The position numbers were made by a program, and so were the translations under genes. Shown piece by piece: positions 57,780 to 64,000 of a stretch of 64,000 bases of DNA (the stretch's first letter is position 1; each line of letters begins with the position of its first letter). The notes below the pieces were generated by a model. That model did no database searches, was not told the origin of the DNA, and saw only the letters and a list, made by a program, of their open reading frames with translations. The DNA is from Methanoculleus formosensis (GTDB lineage: Archaea; Halobacteriota; Methanomicrobia; Methanomicrobiales; Methanoculleaceae): contig NZ_VHLL01000001.1 of the NCBI RefSeq assembly GCF_025384765.1, positions 186,001-250,000 on the forward strand. The letters run 5' to 3'.

Positions 57780-58623
57780 CTTCCCTGATCGCGGTGGCGA
57801 TAGCGCTTGCGGAAGATATGAAACTTGAGGCGTTCTCGTAGGTGTCGCTGGAGACGACCGACGAGATTCCTGCCGCCCGCAGACGGGTGTAGGCGCCGCT
57901 CGTGAGCACCCCGTGGACGCAGGCCGCGTGGATGGACGCTGCCCCCTGCTCCCGGAGCATGCAGGCGGCGGTCGCGAGGGTTCCCCCGGTGGATATGATG
58001 TCGTCCACGATCACGGTGTCTCTCCCGGCGGCATCGATGGTCTTCGGGGCGATCCTGACTTCTTCGCCCGAGAGCCGGGTCTTTTCGAGGTGATCGCAGT
58101 CCCACCCGCCGACCGCGGCAACGTCGGTCGCGAACGCGATCGCCCCTTCGTCCGGCGCGAGGACCAGGGGGTTCTTCAGGTGCAGATCGCCGATGTAGCC
58201 ACCGATCGCCGGCGCGATGCTGACATTCTTTGCCGGAACGCCGAAGAAGTCCAGATCGACCGGGTCATGGACGTTGACCACGAACGCACGCTCGATGCCG
58301 GTCGAGAGCGCCCGCGCGATCGCCCGGGCGCTGATCGGCTCGCCCGGGAAGAAACGCCTGTCCTGCCGCGAATACCCGAGATACGGGACCACCAGGGTGT
58401 TTCTTGACCGGTCGGCGGCATCGATAGCGAGAAGGGTCTGCACAAACATATCATTATCTACGATGCTGCTGACGATCAGGGTCTCATCGTCCAGCTCACC
58501 GCACCGGAGGTACATCTCTCCGTCGGGAAACCGGGTGAATTTCGTCTCGACCAATGGGATCCCCAACTTTTCGGCAACGCGGGCTGCCAGGACCTGGGAC
58601 CGTTCTGTACTGATTATTCTCAT
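57766..58623 (-). CDS. prs: Ribose-phosphate pyrophosphokinase
   Basis: 285 residues, the usual short archaeal form. RIISTERSQVLAARVAEKLG at the start, TRFPDGEMYLRC, PYLGYSRQDRRFFPGEPISA, NVHDPVDLDFFGVP and the PRPP loop DTVIVDDIISTGGTLATAA. It makes PRPP from ribose 5-phosphate and ATP, the substrate of PurF (23326-24762) and the probable ligand of GfcR at the end of this operon. Divergent from lonB; the 81-base gap carries both promoters. Confidence 0.97.
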   Translation of the reverse strand: MRIISTERSQVLAARVAEKLGIPLVETKFTRFPDGEMYLRCGELDDETLIVSSIVDNDMFVQTLLAIDAADRSRNTLVVPYLGYSRQDRRFFPGEPISARAIARALSTGIERAFVVNVHDPVDLDFFGVPAKNVSIAPAIGGYIGDLHLKNPLVLAPDEGAIAFATDVAAVGGWDCDHLEKTRLSGEEVRIAPKTIDAAGRDTVIVDDIISTGGTLATAACMLREQGAASIHAACVHGVLTSGAYTRLRAAGISSVVSSDTYENASSFISSASAIATAIREDAHC

Positions 58624-58665
58624 GAAACACCTTTGCTAGAAAGTATTTGAACGAGGATGAATAAA

Positions 58666-58674
58666 TTATATAAG
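58666..58674 (+). promoter_or_regulatory. TATA box of lonB
   Basis: TTATATAAG lies 31-39 bases before ATG 58705 and would be untranslated. This rules out the in-frame ATG at 58657, which precedes it. GAGGT at 58690 is a weak ribosome site. Confidence 0.7.
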
Positions 58675-58704
58675 TACCAGTGCAGCAAAGAGGTAAACTC
58701 GACG

Positions 58705-60642
58705 ATGGATTCGACGCAAACAACAGAAATTCCCAACATTGAGCTCACGAACGACGAACTGGAGGAGACGGAGGTCTTTTCCGGCCTTGAGATGAGCGCA
58801 TCGTCAGATATCGACGTACCCCCGAATCTCATCGACCAGGTCATCGGCCAGGAGCACGCCGTCGAGGTGATCCGGAAGGCCGCCGTCCAGCGCAGGCACG
58901 TGATGATGATCGGCACCCCCGGAACCGGCAAATCGATGCTGGCGAAGGCGATGGCCGAGCTCCTCCCGAAAGAGGAACTGCAGGACATCCTGGTCTACCC
59001 GAATCCCGAGGACAACAACACCCCCATCATCCGGACCGTGCCGGCGAGCCGCGGCAAGCAGATCGTGAACGCCCACAAAGTGGAAGCGAGGAAGAAGATC
59101 CAGATGCGGAGTACCCTCATCATGCTCCTCATCATCGGTATCATCGGCTACGCGATCATCACCTACCAGTGGCTGATGGGGATCATCGCCGCCGCGTTCG
59201 TCTTCATGGCGCTGAAGTACTCGATGCCCCGCGAGGAAGCGATGGTTCCGAAGCTCCTGATATCCCACGACCAGAACGTCACGGCGCCCTTCATCGACGC
59301 CACCGGTTCGCACGCGGGCGCCCTGCTCGGCGATGTCCGGCACGACCCCTTCCAGAGCGGCGGGCTTGAGACGCCGTCTCACGACCGTGTCGAGGGAGGG
59401 GCGATCCACAAGGCGCACGGCGGGGTGCTCTTCATCGATGAGATCAACACCCTCACCCCCCACTCTCAGCAGAACCTGCTGACCGCGCTCCAGGAGGGCA
59501 CCTTCCCGATCACCGGCCAGAGCGAGCGCTCGAGCGGTGCGATGGTCCGGACGGAGCCGGTTCCCTGCCGGTTCGTGATGATCGCGGCAGGCAACCTCGA
59601 TGCCATCCAGGGGATGCACCCGGCGCTCCGGTCGCGTATCCGGGGCTACGGCTACGAGGTCTATATGCGCGAGACGATGGAGGACACCCCTGAGAACCGG
59701 AAGAAGTTCCTCCGGTTCATCGCGCAGGAGGTCAAGAACGACGGGAAGATCCCCCACTTCGACCGCGCGGCCATGCTCGAGGTGCTCCGCGAAGCCCGGC
59801 GCCGCTCGAACCGGAAGGGTCACCTGACCCTGAAACTCCGCGACATGGGCGGGCTGATCCGGGTGGCGGGAGACCTCGCCCGGCAGGAGGGTGCGGAGAT
59901 CACCTCGGCCAGGCACGTCCTTGCCGCGAAGTCGACCTCCCGCTCGATCGAGGACCAGATCTCCGACGAGTACATCCGGCGGACCCGCGACTACGACCTC
60001 GCCGTCGTGGAAGGAACCAAGGTCGGCCGGGTGAACGGGCTTGCGGTGATGGGCAGCGACTCGGGCTCGATCCTCCCGGTGATGGCCGAGGTGACCCCGA
60101 GCCAGGGGGCGACCGGCACGGTGATCGCGACCGGTATGCTCAAAGATATCGCCAAAGAATCGATCACGAACGTCAGCGCCCTGATCAAGAAGTTCACGGG
60201 GAAGGACATCCGGAACATGGACATCCACGTCCAGTTCATCGGCACCTACGGCGGTGTCGAGGGCGATTCGGCTTCCGTGACCGTGGCGACGGCGGTGATC
60301 AGCGCCATCGAGAACATCCCGGTGCGCCAGGACGTCGCGATGACGGGCTCGCTCTCGGTCAGGGGCGACGTCCTCCCCATCGGCGGGGTCACCTACAAGA
60401 TCGAGGCGGCGGCAAAGGCCGGGATCAGGAAGGTGATCATCCCGCGGTCGAACCTCGACGACGTCCTGATCGAGGAGCGCTACCGCGCGATGGTCGAGGT
60501 GGTGCCGGTCGATCACATCGAGGAGGTCCTCGAGAACGCGCTCGTTCCCGAGAACCGCGAAGGATTCATATCGAAACTGCGGAAACTGGCGGTCAACCCG
60601 ACCGCCGTCTTCGACCCGAACGCGGGGCGCTCTGTGGTCTGA
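58705..60642 (+). CDS. lonB: Membrane-bound Lon protease, archaeal LonB type
   Basis: 645 residues from ATG at 58705. AAA+ domain with Walker [16 protein letters not shown] and Walker [13 protein letters not shown]. Inserted after Walker A are two membrane helices ([19 protein letters not shown] and [15 protein letters not shown]), the mark of LonB. The C-terminal protease has the catalytic Ser in [13 protein letters not shown] and Lys in [14 protein letters not shown]. It degrades misfolded and regulatory proteins at the cytoplasmic face of the membrane. It starts the rightward cluster lonB-tldD-pmbA-BofA-like, with seven bases to tldD. Confidence 0.97.
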   Translation: MDSTQTTEIPNIELTNDELEETEVFSGLEMSASSDIDVPPNLIDQVIGQEHAVEVIRKAAVQRRHVMMIGTPGTGKSMLAKAMAELLPKEELQDILVYPNPEDNNTPIIRTVPASRGKQIVNAHKVEARKKIQMRSTLIMLLIIGIIGYAIITYQWLMGIIAAAFVFMALKYSMPREEAMVPKLLISHDQNVTAPFIDATGSHAGALLGDVRHDPFQSGGLETPSHDRVEGGAIHKAHGGVLFIDEINTLTPHSQQNLLTALQEGTFPITGQSERSSGAMVRTEPVPCRFVMIAAGNLDAIQGMHPALRSRIRGYGYEVYMRETMEDTPENRKKFLRFIAQEVKNDGKIPHFDRAAMLEVLREARRRSNRKGHLTLKLRDMGGLIRVAGDLARQEGAEITSARHVLAAKSTSRSIEDQISDEYIRRTRDYDLAVVEGTKVGRVNGLAVMGSDSGSILPVMAEVTPSQGATGTVIATGMLKDIAKESITNVSALIKKFTGKDIRNMDIHVQFIGTYGGVEGDSASVTVATAVISAIENIPVRQDVAMTGSLSVRGDVLPIGGVTYKIEAAAKAGIRKVIIPRSNLDDVLIEERYRAMVEVVPVDHIEEVLENALVPENREGFISKLRKLAVNPTAVFDPNAGRSVV

Positions 60643-60648
60643 TGCCTT

Positions 60649-61977
60649 ATGGCTGAAGTGAGATACTACGATATCCGGTGCGTACGGGGCGAGATTACCC
60701 TGGTCGATATCGACAGCGGGGTGGTCGAGTCCGCGGGCACCTCATTTTTTGACAAAGCCGTGGTCCGGGTGCTCGGACCGAAAGGATGGGGCATCCTCAC
60801 CCGCGATCACGTCGATCTTGACTCGAGACGCGAGGTGGAGAGCCTCGTCGAGGCGGCATCGCGTCTCGCCGCGGTCACGGAGGATCATCTCGACCTTGCC
60901 GACGCACCGCGCGGCGTGCTCCCGGTCCCTCCGCTCGTGGAGGACCCCCGGGAGGTCGATCTCGAGGAGAAGACCCGGTTGCTTGCCGGGATCGAGGAGG
61001 CGGCACGCGTGCCGGGGGTGGGAAACACCCGGGCGCGCTACACCGAAGGGATCGACTCCGTCCGGTTCCTGGACTCGAGCGGGAACGAATACGCCTACGA
61101 GGCCGTCCGGTCCGGGTTCTCGGTCCTCGCGATCGCGTCCAGGAACGGCGTCATGCAGATGGGGAGCGAACGCGATCACATCACCACGGGGTTCAACCTC
61201 CGTGGTAAGCAGGATCTCGGCCGGAAGGCGGGCGAGGTCGCGGTCTCGCTCCTCGACGCGAAGATCCCGAAGGGGGGTGCGAAACGGGCGGTGCTCGACC
61301 CGGAGCTTGCGGGGGTCTTCACCCACGAGGCAGTCGGCCATGCGAGCGAGGGCGACCTCGTCCGCGAAGGCGCATCGGTTCTCGGGGGGAAGATCGGTGA
61401 AGCGATCGGCTGCGCGGGACTGGTCATCGTCGATGACCCCACGCTCCATGAGTTCGGTTTCATGCCTGTCGACGCCGAAGGCGTCGCGGTAGAGCGGACA
61501 GAGATCGTCCGCGACGGCATCCTTCGGTCGTACATCCACAACCGCGAGACTCTTGCGGCGATCGGAAACGGGGTTCCCGGCCACGCCCGGTCGGAGCACG
61601 GGGCGCCGCCGATCGTCCGGATGAGCAACACCTTCATCGAGAATGGCGACGCGACCTACGACGAGATCCTCGAGGAGTGCCGGGACGGCATCCTCCTGAT
61701 CGGATCAAGAGGCGGCCAGGTCGACCCCGGCCGCGGCGTCTTCCAGTTCAATGCGGAGTACGGCTACCTCGTCGAGGGCGGCGAGCTGGCCGGCATGGTC
61801 CGGGACGTCTCGCTCTCGGGCGAGATCCTCTCGACGCTCCACAACATCGCCCTGATAGGAAACGACCGAAAGATGAGCCCGGGGTACTGCGGCAAAGGCG
61901 GGCAGAGCGTCCCGGTCAGCGACGGCGCGCCGCATCTCCTGCTCGAGGGCGCAACCATCGGGGGGCGCGGCGAATGA
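60649..61977 (+). CDS. tldD: TldD-type metalloprotease subunit
   Basis: 442 residues. Zinc motif FTHEAVGHASEGD (HExxxH with a later Cys in YCGKGGQS) and GHARSEHGAPPIVRMSNTFI are the family marks. TldD forms a heterodimer with TldE/PmbA that cleaves unfolded peptides inside a closed chamber. Its stop overlaps the pmbA start as ATGA, so the two are made in equal amounts. Placement beside lonB suggests that TldDE trims peptides released by Lon; this is inference. Confidence 0.96.
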   Translation: MAEVRYYDIRCVRGEITLVDIDSGVVESAGTSFFDKAVVRVLGPKGWGILTRDHVDLDSRREVESLVEAASRLAAVTEDHLDLADAPRGVLPVPPLVEDPREVDLEEKTRLLAGIEEAARVPGVGNTRARYTEGIDSVRFLDSSGNEYAYEAVRSGFSVLAIASRNGVMQMGSERDHITTGFNLRGKQDLGRKAGEVAVSLLDAKIPKGGAKRAVLDPELAGVFTHEAVGHASEGDLVREGASVLGGKIGEAIGCAGLVIVDDPTLHEFGFMPVDAEGVAVERTEIVRDGILRSYIHNRETLAAIGNGVPGHARSEHGAPPIVRMSNTFIENGDATYDEILEECRDGILLIGSRGGQVDPGRGVFQFNAEYGYLVEGGELAGMVRDVSLSGEILSTLHNIALIGNDRKMSPGYCGKGGQSVPVSDGAPHLLLEGATIGGRGE

Positions 61978-63266
61978 ACGGCGATGATCTGATCGAGAGG
62001 ATTCTCCGGGAGGGAGAACGCCGGGCGGACGAGATCGAGGTCTTCTACGCCCGGGGGCTGAGCGTCGGGGCCGAGATCAAGAAGGGAGTCCTCGGGAACG
62101 CCGAGGAGTCGGAAGCCTGGAGCATGGCCGTCCGGACGGTCAGGGACGGGCGGATAGGGTTCTCGGCCACGAGCGATCCCGACCGCTGGCAGGAATGCCT
62201 GGATGCGGCGCTTGCGAGCGGCCGGCTCGCCACCCCGCAGCAGTGGGGCGGGTTCCCGAAACCGGCCGACCTCGCGGGAACTCCTTCTGCAAACGACGAG
62301 AATCTCGTCGTCGCGGTGGAGGACGCGGCAAGGATGGTCGACGATCTCCTCTCCGGTGCTGCGGAGCACCCGGTGGAGGTCGTCGGCGGGGGCGCGAATC
62401 TTGCCCGGTCGTACCTCGCGGTCGCAAACTCGAACGGCGTCTTCTACGGCATGGGCCGGACAGCGGCGTCGGTCTCCCTCGAGACGATCCGGGAGCAGTC
62501 CACGGGTTACGAGTTCGACGCCTCCCCGTTCCTCGCGGAGATCGATCCCCGGTCGGTCGGTGAACGGGCGGCCTGGCTTGCCGCCCGCTCCCTCGGCGGC
62601 CGGGAGATCGAGACCGGCCGCTACGATGTCGTTCTCTCCCCGATAGCGGCGGCAAGCCTCATCGGGCAGGTCCTCCTCCCGGCCCTCTCCGGGCGGAACG
62701 TGAAGGCCGGCCGGTCGTTCCTTGCAGACAAAGTCGGCGAGCAGGTCTTCGACGAGTGCCTCTCCGTCTACGACGACCCGTTTGCCCCCGGCCTCGGGAG
62801 TGCGGCCTTCGATGCGGAAGGCGTCCCGACCCGCCGCCTGGTCTTCGTGGAGCAGGGGGTGCTCCGGGGATTCGCCTACGACCTCAAGACCGGTTACCGC
62901 TATGGCGAGGGGAGCACGGGGAGTGCAGTTCGTTCAGGGGGCGAAGGGCCTGGAATCGGGTTCCACAATCTCTTCATCGACGGCCCGCGGGTGAAAGAGC
63001 CCGGCGACGAGCGGGCAATCTGGATCCACGACGTCGTCGGCGCCCATACCGCGAACCCGTTCTCCGGCGACTTCTCCGTCGAGATCTCGAACCCCTTCTG
63101 GATGGAGGGCGGGGAACCGGTCGAACCCATCCGGACAGCGATGCTCTCGGGGAACATCTTTGAGATGCTCGCGGATCTCGGGGGGCTTGGAAATGACACA
63201 AGACGCGTCGGACGGCTGACGATTCCATCAATACGGTTAAATAACCAGCAGATCATTGGTAAATAG
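61974..63266 (+). CDS. pmbA: TldE/PmbA family protein, partner of TldD
   Basis: 430 residues from ATG at 61974. ADEIEVFYARGLSVGAEIKK at the start, SLETIREQSTGYEFDASPFL in the middle and FSGDFSVEISNPFWMEGGEP and GLGNDTRRVGRLTIPSIRLN near the end are typical. It lacks the HExxxH of TldD and serves as the non-metal partner. The last codon is directly followed by the ATG of the BofA-like gene. Confidence 0.95.
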   Translation: MNGDDLIERILREGERRADEIEVFYARGLSVGAEIKKGVLGNAEESEAWSMAVRTVRDGRIGFSATSDPDRWQECLDAALASGRLATPQQWGGFPKPADLAGTPSANDENLVVAVEDAARMVDDLLSGAAEHPVEVVGGGANLARSYLAVANSNGVFYGMGRTAASVSLETIREQSTGYEFDASPFLAEIDPRSVGERAAWLAARSLGGREIETGRYDVVLSPIAAASLIGQVLLPALSGRNVKAGRSFLADKVGEQVFDECLSVYDDPFAPGLGSAAFDAEGVPTRRLVFVEQGVLRGFAYDLKTGYRYGEGSTGSAVRSGGEGPGIGFHNLFIDGPRVKEPGDERAIWIHDVVGAHTANPFSGDFSVEISNPFWMEGGEPVEPIRTAMLSGNIFEMLADLGGLGNDTRRVGRLTIPSIRLNNQQIIGK

Positions 63267-63530
63267 ATGATGGAAGAGATCCTTGCCATCCTTCTTGCCG
63301 TAGCGATAGCCGCGGCGATATACTACCTGATGAAGAAGGCGATGACGCTCGTCATCAACGCCATCGCCGGGCTCATCACGCTCTGGCTCCTGAACTATTT
63401 CAACGTCCTTGCGTGGTTCGGCGCTCCCGACATCCAGATCAACCTGGTGACGATCCTCATCTGCGCTCTTGCAGGACTCCCCGGCGCCCTGGTTCTGGTG
63501 CTGCTCCATCTGGTCGGGATCACGATCTGA
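63267..63530 (+). CDS. BofA-like small membrane protein
   Basis: 87 residues, three hydrophobic segments (ILAILLAVAIAAAIYYLMKK, AMTLVINAIAGLITLWLLNY, VTILICALAGLPGALVLVLL). The NAIAGL and ALAGLPGALVLVLLHLVGI pattern is that of the BofA family, which in Bacillus inhibits an intramembrane protease during sporulation. Archaeal members are widespread and unstudied. It follows pmbA without a gap, in an operon with two proteases including membrane LonB, so a role in protease control is an attractive guess only. Confidence 0.8.
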   Translation: MMEEILAILLAVAIAAAIYYLMKKAMTLVINAIAGLITLWLLNYFNVLAWFGAPDIQINLVTILICALAGLPGALVLVLLHLVGITI

Positions 63531-63799
63531 AGAGGGGCGGGGCCGGCTCTTCTCCGATCTCACCTTCCGTGGCGATACCTCCCCGGTTCGCTGCCCGTAT
63601 GACCGGGATAAGCCAGCATCAACACTATCCCTGAATACGGTCTTTCCATCGGGCAATCGCCTGGGCACCGCCCCGACCCCGGGGAGAGAGAAGTGGGGCA
63701 TGGGTCGCCGACGAGATGTATGGGTGCCGTTCTGCTACGGGTGAGGCGAGGCCACCGGCGTATGCGTAAAACCCTCCCCATCGGGAGGGCGCCGGCGCC
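63531..63799. other. Gap between the BofA-like gene and the KaiC-like gene
   Basis: 269 bases with no convincing gene. A GC palindrome GGGCGCCGGCGCCC (63787-63800) directly before the stop of the leftward gene, with CCTCCCCATCGGGAGG beside it, can form strong hairpins and probably ends transcription from one or both sides. Confidence 0.5.
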
Positions 63800-63800
63800 C
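63773..63800. terminator. GC-rich double palindrome between convergent genes
   Basis: CCTCCC-CATC-GGGAGG (63773-63788) and GGGCGCCGGCGCCC (63787-63800) are two adjoining self-complementary segments. They lie between the ends of two genes that point toward each other, so bidirectional termination is plausible; no long T run is present. Confidence 0.4.
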
Positions 63801-64000
63801 TAAAACAGGCTTGCCTCCGAGTAGACCATGATCCCATCCTCCTGGATCTCGAACGGCTTGATCTCGCGGGAATGGGGTGACCGGCGCATCTTCACGACCT
63901 CGAGGGCCAGGTGCACCTCGGTAAGCCCCGGGGAGCGGATGTAGCGCAGGAGGATCACCGTATCGGCCAGGTACTCCACAAGACCGTACTTGCTCCCATT
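63800..64000 (-). CDS. KaiC/RecA-superfamily ATPase, C-terminal end (5' part beyond window)
   Basis: Leftward frame open from the window edge to TAG at 63800-63802, 66 residues visible. The segment GLVEYLADTVILLRYIRSPG, then LEVVKMRRSPHSREIKPFEI and EDGIMVYSE, is the C-terminal end of KaiC-like archaeal ATPases (the ADGVI...VVKMRGSxH...FEI pattern). The N-terminal Walker motifs are outside the window. Such proteins in methanogens often accompany signal-transduction genes. Confidence 0.8.
   Translation of the reverse strand, partial: NGSKYGLVEYLADTVILLRYIRSPGLTEVHLALEVVKMRRSPHSREIKPFEIQEDGIMVYSEASLF

Noticed and set aside
58657-58704. Earlier ATG giving LonB sixteen extra residues
   Set aside because: The extension is encoded by the TATA box region TTATATAAG, so it cannot be in the transcript.

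Overview
The window looks like a chromosome segment of a GC-rich methanogenic archaeon, most likely order Methanomicrobiales and probably Methanoculleus or a close relative. The domain assignment is firm. It rests on the thermosome, membrane LonB protease, archaeal SepF with ZPR1-type protein, LSm with ribosomal protein L37e, GfcR, a Nob1-like nuclease, RtcA, TATA-box promoters, and an initiator-type tRNA-Met with A1:U72 and GGG/CCC anticodon-stem pairs. The thiol:fumarate reductase pair TfrA/TfrB, which uses the methanogen thiols CoM and CoB, points to a methanogen. The genus is inference from gene content and base composition.

Layout. 1-1763: multi-PAS sensor cut by the left edge. 1947-5539: two overlapping iron-sulfur flavoproteins, then a universal stress protein with a betaine (BCCT) transporter. 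5719-10617: oxygen and redox defence (peroxiredoxin, AhpD-like protein, a 41-residue desulforedoxin, zinc ribbon protein, flavoprotein, rubrerythrin, glutaredoxin-thioredoxin reductase fusion) plus a CDF metal exporter. 11017-14321: AbrB-like protein with arsenite methyltransferase, an AAA ATPase and a phospholipid synthase. 14475-22740: TfrB/TfrA, an aspartate kinase fused in frame to PurM, a DUF362 ferredoxin, a fourth flavoprotein, a PCD-like protein and thioredoxin. 22875-27074: initiator tRNA-Met, purF-L37e-LSm, a PUA protein, SepF and ZPR1.

27240-36299 is a chemosensory block read leftward: double CheW, Cache-HAMP MCP, CheA fused to a receiver, a receiver-kinase hybrid, a PAS kinase lacking its phosphoacceptor histidine, and a GNAT enzyme. 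No cheB, cheR, cheD or stand-alone cheY is seen. 36335-39020 holds an ABC-2 exporter with a beta-repeat lipoprotein. 40301-42712 has a small membrane protein, arginine deiminase and carbamate kinase. 42775-47529 has glycine-rich membrane proteins, an MFS exporter, a HerA-like ATPase and two tandem rubredoxins. 47571-51340 is a molybdate/tungstate ABC transporter with an embedded TrmO-like gene and a second TrmO paralogue. 51799-53261 is thiE/thiM, followed by tRNA-Ser(CGA), a beta-grasp protein and the thermosome. 55712-58623 is gfcR, a nob1-like gene, rtcA and prs. 58705-63530 is lonB, tldD, pmbA/tldE and a BofA-like membrane protein. The right edge cuts a KaiC/RecA-type ATPase.

Many genes overlap by 1-4 bases (ATGA, GTGA, TAATG), which suggests translational coupling. 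A dispersed palindromic repeat built from CGCGAAG units sits in four intergenic gaps. I see no CRISPR array, insertion sequence, prophage or rRNA operon. The best candidates for unusual biology are the chemosensory block with its histidine-less kinase, the AK-PurM fusion, the LonB-TldDE-BofA-like cluster and the repeat family.
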